NCBI RefSeq assembly: GCF_004358665.1 | Contig: NZ_SMZR01000002.1 | Span: 558,001 to 622,000 of the forward strand | DNA length: 64,000 bases | Direction of reading: 5' to 3' | Source of the DNA: Jeotgalibacillus sp. S-D1 | GTDB lineage: Bacteria; Bacillota; Bacilli; Bacillales; Jeotgalibacillaceae | Shown here: positions 1-9,411 of the stretch, piece after piece | How positions within the stretch are numbered: position 1 is the first letter of the stretch | Layout of the letters: every line of letters begins with the position of its first letter | The notes under the pieces: generated by a model | Seen by the model: the letters and a program-made list of their open reading frames with translations, nothing else | Database searches by the model: none | What the model was told of the DNA's origin: nothing | Translations under genes and position numbers: made by a program

Positions 1-248
1 ACGCTTTCACCCACCAGTGAATTGGCAGCAAAATGAATCACCGCATCTATGCTGTGAGCAGAAAACACACGGTCCAGAAATTCACTGTCACGAAGATCCC
101 CCTCGTAATAAGGAGTGTCCTGATCAATTGCTCCTTGATGGCCTGTCTGCAGGCTGTCGATAATGACAACATCTTTATTTTGACGTTTTAGTGTGAGCAC
201 GGCATGGCTTCCAATGTAGCCTGCTCCTCCTGTAACAAGAATGGTCAT
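1..248 (-). CDS. galE: UDP-glucose 4-epimerase, N-terminal part (runs off the window)
   Basis: Epimerises UDP-galactose and UDP-glucose in the Leloir pathway, in the cytoplasm. The visible first 82 codons give a start of the form [15 protein letters not shown], the NAD-binding Rossmann motif GxxGxxG of short-chain extended epimerases, followed by a conserved IDAVIHFAA segment. The rest lies beyond position 1. It is the last visible gene of the leftward galK-galM-GH2-galE group, 25 bp after the GH2 gene, with an SD-like GGGAGGGA just upstream. Close NAD-dependent sugar epimerases share the N-terminus, but the galK-galM context makes GalE by far the best reading. Confidence 0.88.
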   Translation of the reverse strand, partial: MTILVTGGAGYIGSHAVLTLKRQNKDVVIIDSLQTGHQGAIDQDTPYYEGDLRDSEFLDRVFSAHSIDAVIHFAANSLVGES

Positions 249-273
249 TGCTGGTCCCTCCCTTTCGCATTCA

Positions 274-2067
274 TTACTGTTTGATTTCGTTATGCCATTG
301 TGTGTTAATTTCTCTGATCAGCTTAAGGTCGCATTTTGGTTCCCGGTCATACGACAGGATTCCGTTGATCTCCTGCTCCACATCTGTCAGCTGAGTATAG
401 CAATAGCCATGAAGTGATTTTGAGCTGTAGACGGCATTCATAATTCTGCGGTAGTCGGCGACAAACTCTTCCTCATTTTTAACAGAGGTATAACCCCAGC
501 CGTTGTCTCCACCAACTTCAAAACCGATTCCGCCAAACTCCGTCAGGATAATCGGCTCTCCCCGATGCTCAAAGCCGTTGGCATAAATTTTTCGTTTAGC
601 CGGCTGTGAAGAAAGCAGCACTTCTTTTGTTTCGAGTGTTTCTTTAAATACAGCACTTTTACTTTTTTCTTCAACTGTACCGTGATTATAATTGTGAATC
701 GCACAAATGTCGGTCACGGTCTGCTCCCAGCCATCATTTGAAATGACCGGCCGCGTGCCATCCATGGCGTGAATATGGTGGTACATCGCCTGTGAATGAT
801 GCTGCTGTTTGCTGTCAGAGCGGATCGTTTGAACGCCCCAGCTTTCATTTAACGGTACCCATGCCACGATGGATGAATGATTGTAATCACGATCAATAAT
901 CTTGGTCCATTCCTCAGTCAGACGGCTGGCTGCCCGTTCTGAATAAAATGCAGATGCGGCACATTCTCCCCAAACAAGATAGCCTAGCTTGTCCGCCCAA
1001 TAAAGGAAGCGCGGATCCTCCACCTTTTGATGCTTCCGGCAGCCGTTAAAGCCCATTTCCTTTGCCAGTTCAATATCCTTTTTAAAATCCTCATCATTTG
1101 GCGCTGTGAGAAGTCCTTCTCTCCAGTACCCCTGATCCAGCACCAGCTGCTGATAATAAGGCTTATTATTAAGATAAACCATCCCATCCTCTGTATGAAT
1201 CTTTCTCATGCCAAAATAAGAAGCAACTGAGTCTGCGATTGTTTGATCCTCTTTTATATCAAATGTAATATCAAATAAATTCGGGGCTTCAGGTGACCAC
1301 GTCATTCCTTCGTGATGAAAGCCTGTGTGGAATATATGTTTGCCGAATACATTGATTCTTCTTTTTAAATAGGTTTCAACTAAACGGAAGGAATCATGGC
1401 TGATCAGCTCACCCTTGTATTCAATTTTAACCTCAACCAATTTTTTAACAGCTTGAGGAGAGACATCAAGCTCAATTTCAACGTCTCCCTGATCAAGGTC
1501 CGGTGTCATGCGCAGCTTTTCAATCGCAGAATCGGAAACAGGCTCGATCCACACCGGCTGCCAGATACCTGTCGTATTGGTATACCAAATCGATTCGATC
1601 TCTTCTTTCCAGAATTGCTTCCCGCGCGGGATTGTTTCGTCACGAGACGGATCCTCCGCTCTTACCACAACAGAAGCAAGGCTGTCTTTTAACACATGCG
1701 TGATATCAAAGGAAAAAGGTGTATGCCCTCCTTCGTTTTCGCCGACAAGCTGTCCGTTCACGAAAACCTTCGCATAGTAATCGACTGCTCCAAAATGCAG
1801 CATCACCCGCTTATCTTTCCAATCATCAGGCACCTCAAATTCTCTTTGGTACCAGACCACATCATGAAAAGAAGAATCATTAATGCCGCTCAGTTCTGTC
1901 TGGTAGGCAAATGGCACATTGATTTTATCCGTAAGGGCGGCAGCATTTTGATACCACTGCTCCTTCATGCCGATATTCTGATCATCAAATGTAAAATTCC
2001 ATTCACCATTTAAGCTTTTCCACTCTTTTCGCTGAAATTGCGGGCGGGGATATTCCGTTCGTAACAT
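274..2067 (-). CDS. Glycoside hydrolase family 2 (beta-galactosidase/beta-glucuronidase type)
   Basis: Exo-acting GH2 hydrolase of about 597 residues, likely cytoplasmic because no signal peptide is visible. It has the family layout: an N-terminal sugar-binding jelly roll (NGEWNFTFD, then [10 protein letters not shown] near residue 75), an immunoglobulin-like middle and a C-terminal TIM barrel. The acid/base Glu lies in PLNESWG and the nucleophile Glu in ILTEFGG. I chose the ATG at 2067 because AAAGGAG sits 8 nt upstream; an in-frame GTG at 2076 overlaps that site. It sits between galM and galE, so a beta-galactoside substrate is inferred, but GH2 specificity (galactosidase, glucuronidase, arabinopyranosidase) cannot be fixed from sequence alone. 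Confidence 0.85.
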   Translation of the reverse strand: MLRTEYPRPQFQRKEWKSLNGEWNFTFDDQNIGMKEQWYQNAAALTDKINVPFAYQTELSGINDSSFHDVVWYQREFEVPDDWKDKRVMLHFGAVDYYAKVFVNGQLVGENEGGHTPFSFDITHVLKDSLASVVVRAEDPSRDETIPRGKQFWKEEIESIWYTNTTGIWQPVWIEPVSDSAIEKLRMTPDLDQGDVEIELDVSPQAVKKLVEVKIEYKGELISHDSFRLVETYLKRRINVFGKHIFHTGFHHEGMTWSPEAPNLFDITFDIKEDQTIADSVASYFGMRKIHTEDGMVYLNNKPYYQQLVLDQGYWREGLLTAPNDEDFKKDIELAKEMGFNGCRKHQKVEDPRFLYWADKLGYLVWGECAASAFYSERAASRLTEEWTKIIDRDYNHSSIVAWVPLNESWGVQTIRSDSKQQHHSQAMYHHIHAMDGTRPVISNDGWEQTVTDICAIHNYNHGTVEEKSKSAVFKETLETKEVLLSSQPAKRKIYANGFEHRGEPIILTEFGGIGFEVGGDNGWGYTSVKNEEEFVADYRRIMNAVYSSKSLHGYCYTQLTDVEQEINGILSYDREPKCDLKLIREINTQWHNEIKQ

Positions 2068-2115
2068 TAAAAACACTCCTTTTACACTGGATTCATGCGC
2101 TTTTTATCTCACATG

Positions 2116-3156
2116 CTAACTGACTGTAAATATGTACCTAGTTTTCGCTGAATATTTTTCACCGGGCTGCAATTCAATGGATGGAAAATCCGGTTCATTT
2201 ATTGCATTCGGATAGTTTTGAGTTTCAAGGCACAGCGCCATATGCTTTTGAGCCTTTGTCCCTCTGATGACTGAGCCATCATCCATTTGGTTTCCGGTAT
2301 AAAGCACCACGGATTTTTGATCCGTCTCAATCGTCAGCTTTCTGCCCGAAACCGGCTCAATCAATTGAATTTCTTCATTGAAATTGTCATCCAGCGATAA
2401 AGGATGGTCAAAGCCATTTCCGCCAATTTTAATTTGCTCCTCAGCGGATCTGATTCCATCCCCAATCTTTTTTGGCTCTCTAAAATCAAAGGCGGTACCC
2501 TCAACATGAGCAAGTTTTCCTGTGGGAATCAAATCTTCCTTCAACGGGAGATAACGGCTTGATTTCAACTGAAGTTCATGGTTAACGACCGGCTCATCAA
2601 AATCACCGCGCAAATTAAAATAAGAATGGTTGGTCATATTGATAATCGTTGCCTGATCCGTCGTCCCCTCGTACTGAACTTCAAGCGTATCGTCATCCAG
2701 CAGCCGGTAGATGACTTTCACCTCTAAATTACCTGGAAATCCACCTTCCAAATGTACGCTTGTCCGGCTGAAAATCAATTCCTGTCCCTCTCCGATTGAA
2801 ACGTCCCATACAAATTTATCAAACCCTTTTTCACCGCCATGAAGTGTGCTTTTGTCCTGATTTGCTTCAAGCGTATACGTTTCCCCCTGCAGCGTAAATG
2901 CTGCCTGGTCAATTCTTCCGGCCACCCGGCCAATGACAGCCCCAAAATATGGAGACTGGGTTAAATACGGTTCAAATTCATCAAAGCCAAGAACAATATT
3001 CTTGTACTCGCCATGCCGATCCTTCGCCGTCCATTTTGTAATAATGCAGCCGTAGTTTAAAACATGCACTTCCATTCCGTTGTTGTTTTTTAGTTTGTAT
3101 TCGGTAATCTGATTACCTTCATGTTGTGCAATTTCGCATATTGTTATCGAGATCAT
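2116..3156 (-). CDS. galM: Aldose 1-epimerase (galactose mutarotase)
   Basis: Interconverts alpha and beta anomers of galactose or glucose so that galactokinase receives the alpha form. The 346 residues match the usual length. The galactose-mutarotase fold is visible: FGAVIGRVAGRI near residue 75, the catalytic-His region NMTNHSYFNL near 172, and the conserved Glu near the C-terminus in ALCLETQNYPNA. AAGGAGG lies 7 nt before the ATG. It is 46 bp downstream of galK and 48 bp upstream of the GH2 gene, so it belongs to the same operon. Confidence 0.93.
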   Translation of the reverse strand: MISITICEIAQHEGNQITEYKLKNNNGMEVHVLNYGCIITKWTAKDRHGEYKNIVLGFDEFEPYLTQSPYFGAVIGRVAGRIDQAAFTLQGETYTLEANQDKSTLHGGEKGFDKFVWDVSIGEGQELIFSRTSVHLEGGFPGNLEVKVIYRLLDDDTLEVQYEGTTDQATIINMTNHSYFNLRGDFDEPVVNHELQLKSSRYLPLKEDLIPTGKLAHVEGTAFDFREPKKIGDGIRSAEEQIKIGGNGFDHPLSLDDNFNEEIQLIEPVSGRKLTIETDQKSVVLYTGNQMDDGSVIRGTKAQKHMALCLETQNYPNAINEPDFPSIELQPGEKYSAKTRYIFTVS

Positions 3157-3202
3157 CCTAACGCCTCCTTCTGGTCATACCATACCCTTAATTAAGCTTC
3201 GG

Positions 3203-4381
3203 CTAAGCCTTCTCTTTCATGATCTCATGGGCGCCTTCCCCCGCACTTGCAGTATAGAATTCTGCTTCAATTCCGCACTCCTTTGCATAGTGAGTGCCAA
3301 CATTTTGGATAAACCGATCGATCGCCTCCGTTTTTACAATCGCGATGGCACATCCGCCAAATCCTGCCCCTGTCATACGGGCTCCGATTACACCATCCTG
3401 CTTCCATGCAAGCTCAACCAGCGTATCCAGCTCTTTGCCTGTCACTTCATAGTCGTCTCTTAAAGAGCGGTGAGATTCATTCATTAACTGACCCACAGCT
3501 GATAGATTGCCAGCTTTAAGAAAATGAAGCGCTTTTTCTGTCCGCTCATTCTCTGATATAACATGAGCTGCACGCTTAGCCAAAAGCGCATCTCCTATCA
3601 TATCCTTAACTTTGGCGAATTCATCGAGCGAAACTTCACCCAGCGATTGAACAGTCAGCTTCCGCTGAATCCTTTCAAGTGCCTGCTCGCACTCTGCTCT
3701 TCTTTCATTATACTTTGAAGAAGCAAGTTCTCTTCGTTTGTTTGTATTCATAATAACAATTTGTTCCTCTTTAAGTTCAATCGGAGCGTATTCATACTCA
3801 AGTGTCTCGCAATCAAGCCAGATGGCCTGACCTTCTTTTCCCATGCCGATAGCAAACTGATCCATAATGCCGCTGTTTACGCCGATGAACTCATTTTCTA
3901 CTTTTTGACACAGTTTAATGAGTTCAATTCGGTCGATTTCAATATCAAACAATCGCTGAAGCATGACACCCGTTGCCAGTTCAATCGAAGCAGAGGATGA
4001 CAGTCCTGCTCCATTTGGAATGTTTCCGTAAAACAACACATCAAATCCCGTTTCAATGGCATGGCCGCTATCGATCAGAAGCTTCACCACCCCGTTCGGG
4101 TAATTAATCCAGCCTTTTTGACTTCCAAACGCTAATTCATCCAGTGACCCTTCTATTACGCCTTCTCTTTTAAAATTAAGGGATGCCATACGAATGGTGC
4201 GATCATTTCGTTTTTTTACTAACGCATATGTACCGCACGTAATTGCTAAAGGAAAAACTTTTCCCCCGTTATAATCCGTGTGCTCGCCAATTAAATTAAT
4301 TCTGCCCGGAGCAAAAAAACACTGTTCATGATCCTGATTGAAAATTTCCTTAAATGAGCGTTCTAATGTATGGAGTTTCAT
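3203..4381 (-). CDS. galK: Galactokinase
   Basis: Phosphorylates alpha-D-galactose to galactose-1-phosphate, the entry step of the Leloir pathway. GHMP-kinase features are clear: the galactokinase signature PGRINLIGEHTDYNGG near residue 27, the ATP-binding motif GAGLSSSAS near 125, and the C-terminal motif MTGAGFGGCAI near 345. The ATG at 4381 is preferred over the GTG at 4387 because AGGAGG lies 6 nt upstream of the ATG and would overlap the GTG. It is the first gene of the leftward operon and follows a sigma-A-like promoter with a CcpA (cre) site just downstream of the -10. galT is not seen in the window; it may lie beyond galE. Confidence 0.95.
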   Translation of the reverse strand: MKLHTLERSFKEIFNQDHEQCFFAPGRINLIGEHTDYNGGKVFPLAITCGTYALVKKRNDRTIRMASLNFKREGVIEGSLDELAFGSQKGWINYPNGVVKLLIDSGHAIETGFDVLFYGNIPNGAGLSSSASIELATGVMLQRLFDIEIDRIELIKLCQKVENEFIGVNSGIMDQFAIGMGKEGQAIWLDCETLEYEYAPIELKEEQIVIMNTNKRRELASSKYNERRAECEQALERIQRKLTVQSLGEVSLDEFAKVKDMIGDALLAKRAAHVISENERTEKALHFLKAGNLSAVGQLMNESHRSLRDDYEVTGKELDTLVELAWKQDGVIGARMTGAGFGGCAIAIVKTEAIDRFIQNVGTHYAKECGIEAEFYTASAGEGAHEIMKEKA

Positions 4382-4422
4382 GCTCACCCTCCTTTATATA
4401 AATAAAAAATGAATTTTAAGAA

Positions 4423-4436
4423 AGAAAACGATTACA
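4423..4436. promoter_or_regulatory. Candidate CcpA cre site in the galK leader
   Basis: AGAAAACGATTACA matches 13 of 14 positions of the B. subtilis cre consensus TGWNANCGNTNWCA. It lies just downstream of the galK promoter, where CcpA binding would block transcription (roadblock or promoter occlusion). This implies glucose repression of the galactose operon. Predicted from pattern only. Confidence 0.7.
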
Positions 4437-4441
4437 ATTCT

Positions 4442-4471
4442 ATTCTAAGTTAACATTTTAGTTAAAGTCAA
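4442..4471 (-). promoter_or_regulatory. Putative sigma-A promoter of the galK operon
   Basis: Read on the minus strand: TTGACT (4471-4466), an 18-bp spacer, then TAGAAT (4447-4442). The spacer contains TTAACTAAAA, the same half-site that forms the operator at 4675-4708 on the other side of the region. One repressor could therefore control both divergent operons. Confidence 0.6.
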
Positions 4472-4643
4472 CGATAAAATATCTTTTATTTTACTAAAAT
4501 ATATCTTAAAACTAGTTCTAATCTTTATTTTCATTCTTTTAATTATTTAATAAAATAACCAATAAACGCTTAAAAACAGGCTTTTTAATGTTTAAAAAAC
4601 TATTAAAAATACTACTTGTCATCATTTTCAAAAGATTTGTATA

Positions 4644-4708
4644 TTGACAACACTGTAAGGATTGGGTAAGTTTGTTTTAGTTAATACTTTCGAAAACATT
4701 AACTAAAA
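4644..4708 (+). promoter_or_regulatory. Promoter and ROK/XylR-like operator of the sugar ABC operon
   Basis: A TTGACA box (4644-4649), a 17-bp spacer and a weak TAAGTT -10 (4667-4672) are followed by a perfect 11-bp inverted repeat: TTTTAGTTAAT at 4675-4685 and ATTAACTAAAA at 4698-4708, separated by 12 bp. AGTTA...TAACT half-sites with a wide AT-rich spacer resemble XylR-type (ROK family) operators. The position directly after the -10 suits a repressor. No regulator gene is in view, so the protein is unknown. Confidence 0.65.
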
Positions 4709-4727
4709 TATTACTTGGGGGGATACG

Positions 4728-5987
4728 ATGTTTAAAAAATCTTTACTATCGATGGCTACAGTTATTGGAATTGCAGCTGCTCTTGCAGGCTGCAGTAATT
4801 CTGACGGAGAAAATGAAAGCGCTGACAGCGGCAGTACTCAGACCGTTTCGTTCTGGGCACCCTTTTCAGGACCCGATGGACCGAAAATGAAAGAAATCGT
4901 AGATGAGTTTAATAGCTCACAAGAAGATGTTAAAGTCAATCTGCAAATTGTGCCTCAATCCGAATACTATACTACGATTGATTTGTCTTTAAACGGGCAG
5001 GAGGATTCACCCGACTTGATGATCATGCACGGAGATCAAATTGCCACTTATGCCAATCAAAACATCTTAAAGGATATGGAACCGATCCTGGGCGATACAA
5101 TAAATAAAGAAGATTATCATCCAACTGCCTGGAACGGCGTTGAAGTTGATGGAGCTCTTTATGGGGTCCCACTTGATATCCACCCATTAATGTTTTATTA
5201 CAATAAGGATATGTTTGAAGCTGCCGGTCTTGATCCGGAAGCACCGCCCACCAACCGTGAAGAATTTGTTGAAATGGCAAAACAGTTAACCAATGCTGAA
5301 AACGGCGAATGGGGTTATGCCGTTCCAACCTTGTGGCCGCAGCAATTTATTTTCCCTACCATCGTTTATCAAAACGGTGGAGAATTGATTTCGGACGGAA
5401 AAGTGAATTATGCATCTGATGAAGCAGTTGAAGCACTTCAATTCCAGTCAGACCTGATTTTTGAACATAAGGTATCACCTGAAAATGTTCAGCAGGACGG
5501 AGAGTTGACGCTATTCCTTCAAGGGAAAAGCGCTATGCATATGAACGGGCCTTGGATGCTTAACCAATTCGAAGAATCAAATATCAATTTCGGAGTAGCG
5601 CCAGTACCGCAGCTTGGAACCGAACAGGACGCTGTATTTGCTAATTCACATAACTTTGTAATTCCGGAAACTGTACAGGATGAAGCAAAAATTGAAGCTA
5701 TAACGACCTTCTTGAATTTTGCGGGTGAAAATGGCCAGGCGTGGGCTGAATCCGGTCAAGCCCCTGTTTCAAAAGCTGTTTATGAGAGTGACGAATTTAA
5801 TGAAATGACGCAGCAGCCGCAGGTAGCAAAGCAATTTGATTATGCTCAATTTGCACCAGCAGTTGAAAACTGGGGACCACTTTCTGATCCTCTATACAGT
5901 GCAGTGAATGAAGTTCTTCTGGGTTCTATGGAGCCGCAGGAAGCATTGGAGCAGGCACAAGAAGAAGCAAAAAGCAGATTACAATAG
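4728..5987 (+). CDS. ABC transporter sugar-binding lipoprotein
   Basis: Extracellular solute-binding protein of family 1 (maltose/oligosaccharide type), 419 residues. A lipoprotein signal peptide ends in the lipobox LAGC near residue 22, so the mature protein should be lipid-anchored outside the membrane. Family signs are FWAPFSGPDG near 45, the YGVPLDIHPLMFYYNKDMFEAAG-type region near 145, and PWMLNQFEES near 280. GGGGGG lies 6-7 nt before the ATG. It starts an operon with two permeases and a GH43 hydrolase. The ATPase is absent, as usual for CUT1 systems that share an MsmX-like ATPase. The substrate is probably an arabinose- or galactose-containing oligosaccharide (inferred from neighbours). 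Confidence 0.9.
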   Translation: MFKKSLLSMATVIGIAAALAGCSNSDGENESADSGSTQTVSFWAPFSGPDGPKMKEIVDEFNSSQEDVKVNLQIVPQSEYYTTIDLSLNGQEDSPDLMIMHGDQIATYANQNILKDMEPILGDTINKEDYHPTAWNGVEVDGALYGVPLDIHPLMFYYNKDMFEAAGLDPEAPPTNREEFVEMAKQLTNAENGEWGYAVPTLWPQQFIFPTIVYQNGGELISDGKVNYASDEAVEALQFQSDLIFEHKVSPENVQQDGELTLFLQGKSAMHMNGPWMLNQFEESNINFGVAPVPQLGTEQDAVFANSHNFVIPETVQDEAKIEAITTFLNFAGENGQAWAESGQAPVSKAVYESDEFNEMTQQPQVAKQFDYAQFAPAVENWGPLSDPLYSAVNEVLLGSMEPQEALEQAQEEAKSRLQ

Positions 5988-6059
5988 AATGATTGGGAGG
6001 TGAGAGTCTGACTCTTGCCTCTTCCTTATCTTAGCTCGAAAAAGAAAGAAGGTATTAAT

Positions 6060-6971
6060 ATGAAATCTAAATCAAAACTATCTGCTTTTACCTCATTCTT
6101 GTTTGTTTTACCCTATTTAGTGATGTTTATTTTATTTCTGGTCGCTCCACTAATCTATGGAATTTATATCAGCTTCCATGATTGGAATTTAATCTCACCT
6201 ATTCGTCCTTTCGTCGGTTTCGAAAACTATACACAGATCTTCACATCGGGTACATCCGAAAATAAAATTTTTCTTAATGGCTTAACGAACACCTTACAAT
6301 TTGTTGTCTATAGTGTGCCTCTATTGGTTGTCATCGGTCTACTGCTTGCGATGCTCGTCAATAGCTTACCTTCAAAAATTCGCGGTTTTTTCAGAACTGC
6401 TTACTTTCTTCCATATGCCATTTCCGTGTCGATCATCGCTGTTTTATGGCTGTGGATTTTAGATACCAACTCAGGTTTGATGAATAATGCATTACAGGCG
6501 CTTGGTCTAAACGCAATTCCGTGGTTAACGAAACTTCCGTATGCCTGGATTTCCATCGTAATTGCAACGGTTTGGTGGACCATTGGATTCAATATGATCA
6601 TTTTTATTAACGCATTAAATGAAGTACCTGAAGAAATGTATGAAGCAGCTGACATTGATGGCGCTACCGGCTTCCAAAAGTTTATCCACATTACACTGCC
6701 ATCTATTCGCCCGATTATGATCTTTGTAATTATCACCTCTACCATCGCTTCGTTTAATGTCTATGGTCAGCCATACTTAATGACAGGCGGCGGTCCTGGC
6801 GATTCAACAGAAGTATTATTAATGGGCATTGTGCAGCAAGCTTTCCAGCTGCGCCAAATGGGTGTGGCATCCGCTATGGCTATGCTGATGTCTTTAATTA
6901 TGATCAGCATTTCTGTCGGACAGTTTCTATTAAGCAGAGGCAAAAAAGGAAGGGGGAATGAACATGCGTAA
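6060..6971 (+). CDS. ABC sugar transporter permease (MalF/UgpA type)
   Basis: Inner-membrane permease subunit of a CUT1 carbohydrate importer, about 303 residues with six predicted membrane segments. The EAA loop that contacts the ATPase is visible as YEAADIDGATGFQKFIHITLP near residue 205. The start at 6060 (MKSKSKLSAF) has AAGAAGG 7 nt upstream; an in-frame ATG at 6015 would add 15 polar residues with no good ribosome site. It follows the binding protein by 72 bp and overlaps the next permease by 14 bp, which suggests coupled translation. Confidence 0.9.
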   Translation: MKSKSKLSAFTSFLFVLPYLVMFILFLVAPLIYGIYISFHDWNLISPIRPFVGFENYTQIFTSGTSENKIFLNGLTNTLQFVVYSVPLLVVIGLLLAMLVNSLPSKIRGFFRTAYFLPYAISVSIIAVLWLWILDTNSGLMNNALQALGLNAIPWLTKLPYAWISIVIATVWWTIGFNMIIFINALNEVPEEMYEAADIDGATGFQKFIHITLPSIRPIMIFVIITSTIASFNVYGQPYLMTGGGPGDSTEVLLMGIVQQAFQLRQMGVASAMAMLMSLIMISISVGQFLLSRGKKGRGNEHA

Positions 6972-7785
6972 GAGAAATAAAATTTTGTTAATCGTGATCG
7001 CTTCTGTCCTTGCTGTTTTGTTTATTACTCCTCTTTTATGGATGCTGTCTACTTCTTTCAAAAGCGATTTTGAAGCAATTGGCGGAGCTTCTTTTCTGCC
7101 GCAGCAGTTTACATTCGATAATTATAAAAGCACGCTGCTAGATCAGACCGTTCCTGTTTTCCGCTGGATGTTTAATTCTTTATTCGTCGGCATCGCTGGA
7201 GTAACCATCGTATTGATTATTGACTCCATGGCGGCATATGGTCTGGCCCGACTGGATGTTCCTTTTAAGAAAGTGTTATTCCCGCTGTTTGTCAGTACCT
7301 TAATGATTCCATGGGTTATTACTTTCTTGCCTTTGTATCAGCAATTTAGCAATCTCGGGCTGCTAAATACGTACGCACCACTCATTTTGCCTTACTCGGC
7401 AAACGCATTTGGTGTATTCCTCCTGTATCAATTTTTCAGAGCCTTTCCTAAGGAGCTGGAAGAGGCAGCACGAATTGATGGGGCAAATAAATGGCAAATT
7501 TTTATTAAGGTTGTCCTTCCTTCTGCAAAGCCAATACTTGCCACTTTAGCGATCTTTACTTTTATGGGCATTTATAATGACTTCCTGTGGCCGTTAGTTG
7601 TTACGAGCACTCCTGATATGCGGACTGTGACAACAGGAATTGCGATTATGCAGCAGGGAAGCTTCGTATCCTCTTATGGAAAATTGATGGCACTTACAAC
7701 AATTGCCACCATCCCTATTCTGATTGTTTTCCTGATCGGACAAAAGTCGTTTATCAAAGGAATTACACAGTCCGGCATTAAGTAA
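6958..7785 (+). CDS. ABC sugar transporter permease (MalG/UgpE type)
   Basis: Second membrane subunit of the CUT1 importer, 275 residues, with about six hydrophobic segments. The EAA motif appears as LEEAARIDGANKWQIFIKVVLP near residue 165. The gene overlaps the upstream permease by 14 bp. Either ATG (6958 or 6964) is possible; the second has better spacing from GGAAGGGGG. Together with the binding lipoprotein it forms the pore of one oligosaccharide importer. Confidence 0.9.
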   Translation: MNMRKRNKILLIVIASVLAVLFITPLLWMLSTSFKSDFEAIGGASFLPQQFTFDNYKSTLLDQTVPVFRWMFNSLFVGIAGVTIVLIIDSMAAYGLARLDVPFKKVLFPLFVSTLMIPWVITFLPLYQQFSNLGLLNTYAPLILPYSANAFGVFLLYQFFRAFPKELEEAARIDGANKWQIFIKVVLPSAKPILATLAIFTFMGIYNDFLWPLVVTSTPDMRTVTTGIAIMQQGSFVSSYGKLMALTTIATIPILIVFLIGQKSFIKGITQSGIK

Positions 7786-7811
7786 TTACATTTAGGCTTC
7801 ATCGATTATAT

Positions 7812-7852
7812 TGCCAGTCCCGTCCTTGCATTTTTGGCACCGCGGACTGGCA
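7812..7852 (+). other. Intercistronic hairpin between permease and GH43 genes
   Basis: TGCCAGTCC (7812-7820) pairs perfectly with GGACTGGCA (7844-7852) around a 23-nt loop. No T-run follows, so it is not a typical intrinsic terminator. An RNA processing or mRNA-stability element that sets different levels of transporter and hydrolase is plausible. Confidence 0.45.
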
Positions 7853-7879
7853 TTTCACATTTAAAAGGAGGATGAATAC

Positions 7880-9259
7880 GTGAAACGCAAGTCGATCTTT
7901 GTAACAGGAGCGCTTCTTTTAGTCATTGCAATTGGCGGAGCTGTCTATGCTTTTACCAGTGGTTCTTCCCCTCAAAAACAAACAGACTTTTATAATCCCA
8001 TTTTGCCTGATGGTGCGGACCCGTGGATGGTCAAACATGAAGACTATTATATTTACACTCAAACGACCGGCTTTAATGTGACCATTTGGAAGACGGATAA
8101 TCCCGCTTCCCTTGCCAACGCTGAATCCAAAGTGATCTGGCAGCCAGAATACGGGACGCCGAACAGTCAAAATGTCTGGGCACCGGAAATTCATTTTATC
8201 AATGGAAAGTGGTATGTCTACTACGCGGCAAGCGGAGTCGGAACGGAACACCGCATGTTCGTACTGGAATCTGAAACAGACGATCCGTTCTCGGATTATA
8301 CCGATCTTGGTCAAATTACTGATTCTACTGATAAATGGGGCATTGACGGTACAGTCATTCAACAGCAGGATGAACTGTATTATGTATGGTCCGGCTGGGA
8401 GGGCGATGAAAATGTCAGTCAGTACATATACATCGCAGGCATGTCTGATCCAGCTACCATCAACAGTGAACGCGTTGAGCTTTCAAGACCGGAATATGAT
8501 TGGGAAACAGGCGGGGGCTCTCCTTCTATTAATGAAGGTCCGCAGATCCTACAGCACGAGGATAAAATTCACATTGTTTATTCCGGCAGTGGAAGCTGGA
8601 GTGATTTTTATAATCTTGGGGTTTTGACCGCTGCTGAAGGAGATGATCTGCTTGATCCGTCTTCCTGGGCGAAAAAGGATACACCTGTTTTTAAAAGCGG
8701 TAACGGGGTTTTTGGTCCCGGGCATGCATCCTTTACAAAATCACCTGACGGGAAAGAAGATTGGATTGTCTATCATGCCGCCAAAGCGGAAGGGTCGGGC
8801 TGGACAAGAAACGTACGCATGCAGCCATTTACCTTCGATGCTCAAGGCTTCCCGGAATTCGGAGAGCCGGCAGCTTTAGAAGAACCCATTCCTTTGCCGT
8901 CCGGAGATTCAACTGCCATTTATCGAATCAATGCAGAAGAAATGGAGTCAGAATCAGCTGTGGAAAAAGACAATTTGCTTCGGCTTGAAAAAGGAGATTC
9001 CGTACAGTTTGATTTTTCTGCCCCAAGCGATGGGACCTACACCTTTTATTTGTACGGGAAAAATAACCAAGAAGTTAATGTAAACGGTACTACCAATAAG
9101 GACGATTCATTTAAGGTTTATCTTGGGAAAAATGACGGATCCACTGAAACTCTTTCAGTCAGCACGTACACCCTTGAGCTGGAAAAAGGGTCCACGAGCT
9201 TCGATTTAGAAGTGCAAAATGGAGAAGTGCTGCTGCGCCATGTGGAATTCAGAGAATAA
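7880..9259 (+). CDS. Secreted or membrane-anchored GH43 hydrolase with C-terminal domain
   Basis: Family 43 glycoside hydrolase of 459 residues. Residues 1-28 are a hydrophobic signal/anchor (LLLVIAIGGAVYAF), so it acts outside the membrane. The five-bladed propeller triad is visible: general-base Asp in PDGADPWM, pKa-modulating Asp in WGIDGTVI and general-acid Glu in SINEGPQI. NVWAPEIHF is a family hallmark. Residues from about 350 form a beta-rich accessory domain, possibly carbohydrate-binding. AAAAGGAGG precedes the start. It closes the transporter operon and would release arabinose- or galactose-type sugars for import. Exact specificity (arabinofuranosidase, xylosidase, galactanase) is unresolved. 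Confidence 0.87.
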   Translation: MKRKSIFVTGALLLVIAIGGAVYAFTSGSSPQKQTDFYNPILPDGADPWMVKHEDYYIYTQTTGFNVTIWKTDNPASLANAESKVIWQPEYGTPNSQNVWAPEIHFINGKWYVYYAASGVGTEHRMFVLESETDDPFSDYTDLGQITDSTDKWGIDGTVIQQQDELYYVWSGWEGDENVSQYIYIAGMSDPATINSERVELSRPEYDWETGGGSPSINEGPQILQHEDKIHIVYSGSGSWSDFYNLGVLTAAEGDDLLDPSSWAKKDTPVFKSGNGVFGPGHASFTKSPDGKEDWIVYHAAKAEGSGWTRNVRMQPFTFDAQGFPEFGEPAALEEPIPLPSGDSTAIYRINAEEMESESAVEKDNLLRLEKGDSVQFDFSAPSDGTYTFYLYGKNNQEVNVNGTTNKDDSFKVYLGKNDGSTETLSVSTYTLELEKGSTSFDLEVQNGEVLLRHVEFRE

Positions 9260-9265
9260 CTGATT

Positions 9266-9298
9266 AAGAGCACCGCGTAACGCCGGTGCTCTTTTTTC
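9266..9298 (+). terminator. Intrinsic terminator of the ABC-GH43 operon
   Basis: AAGAGCACCG (9266-9275) pairs with CGGTGCTCTT (9284-9293), followed by T residues. It starts 6 bp after the GH43 stop codon. Confidence 0.9.
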
Positions 9299-9411
9299 GA
9301 TTAATTGATTTTTTCTCGTCATCAACATAAGTGCCGGTATCTTTACATCTTTCTACCATTTAAAAAGGACCTTTGCTTTCAAGGTCCAGTGAGCCATTTT
9401 CTATGTAATGG

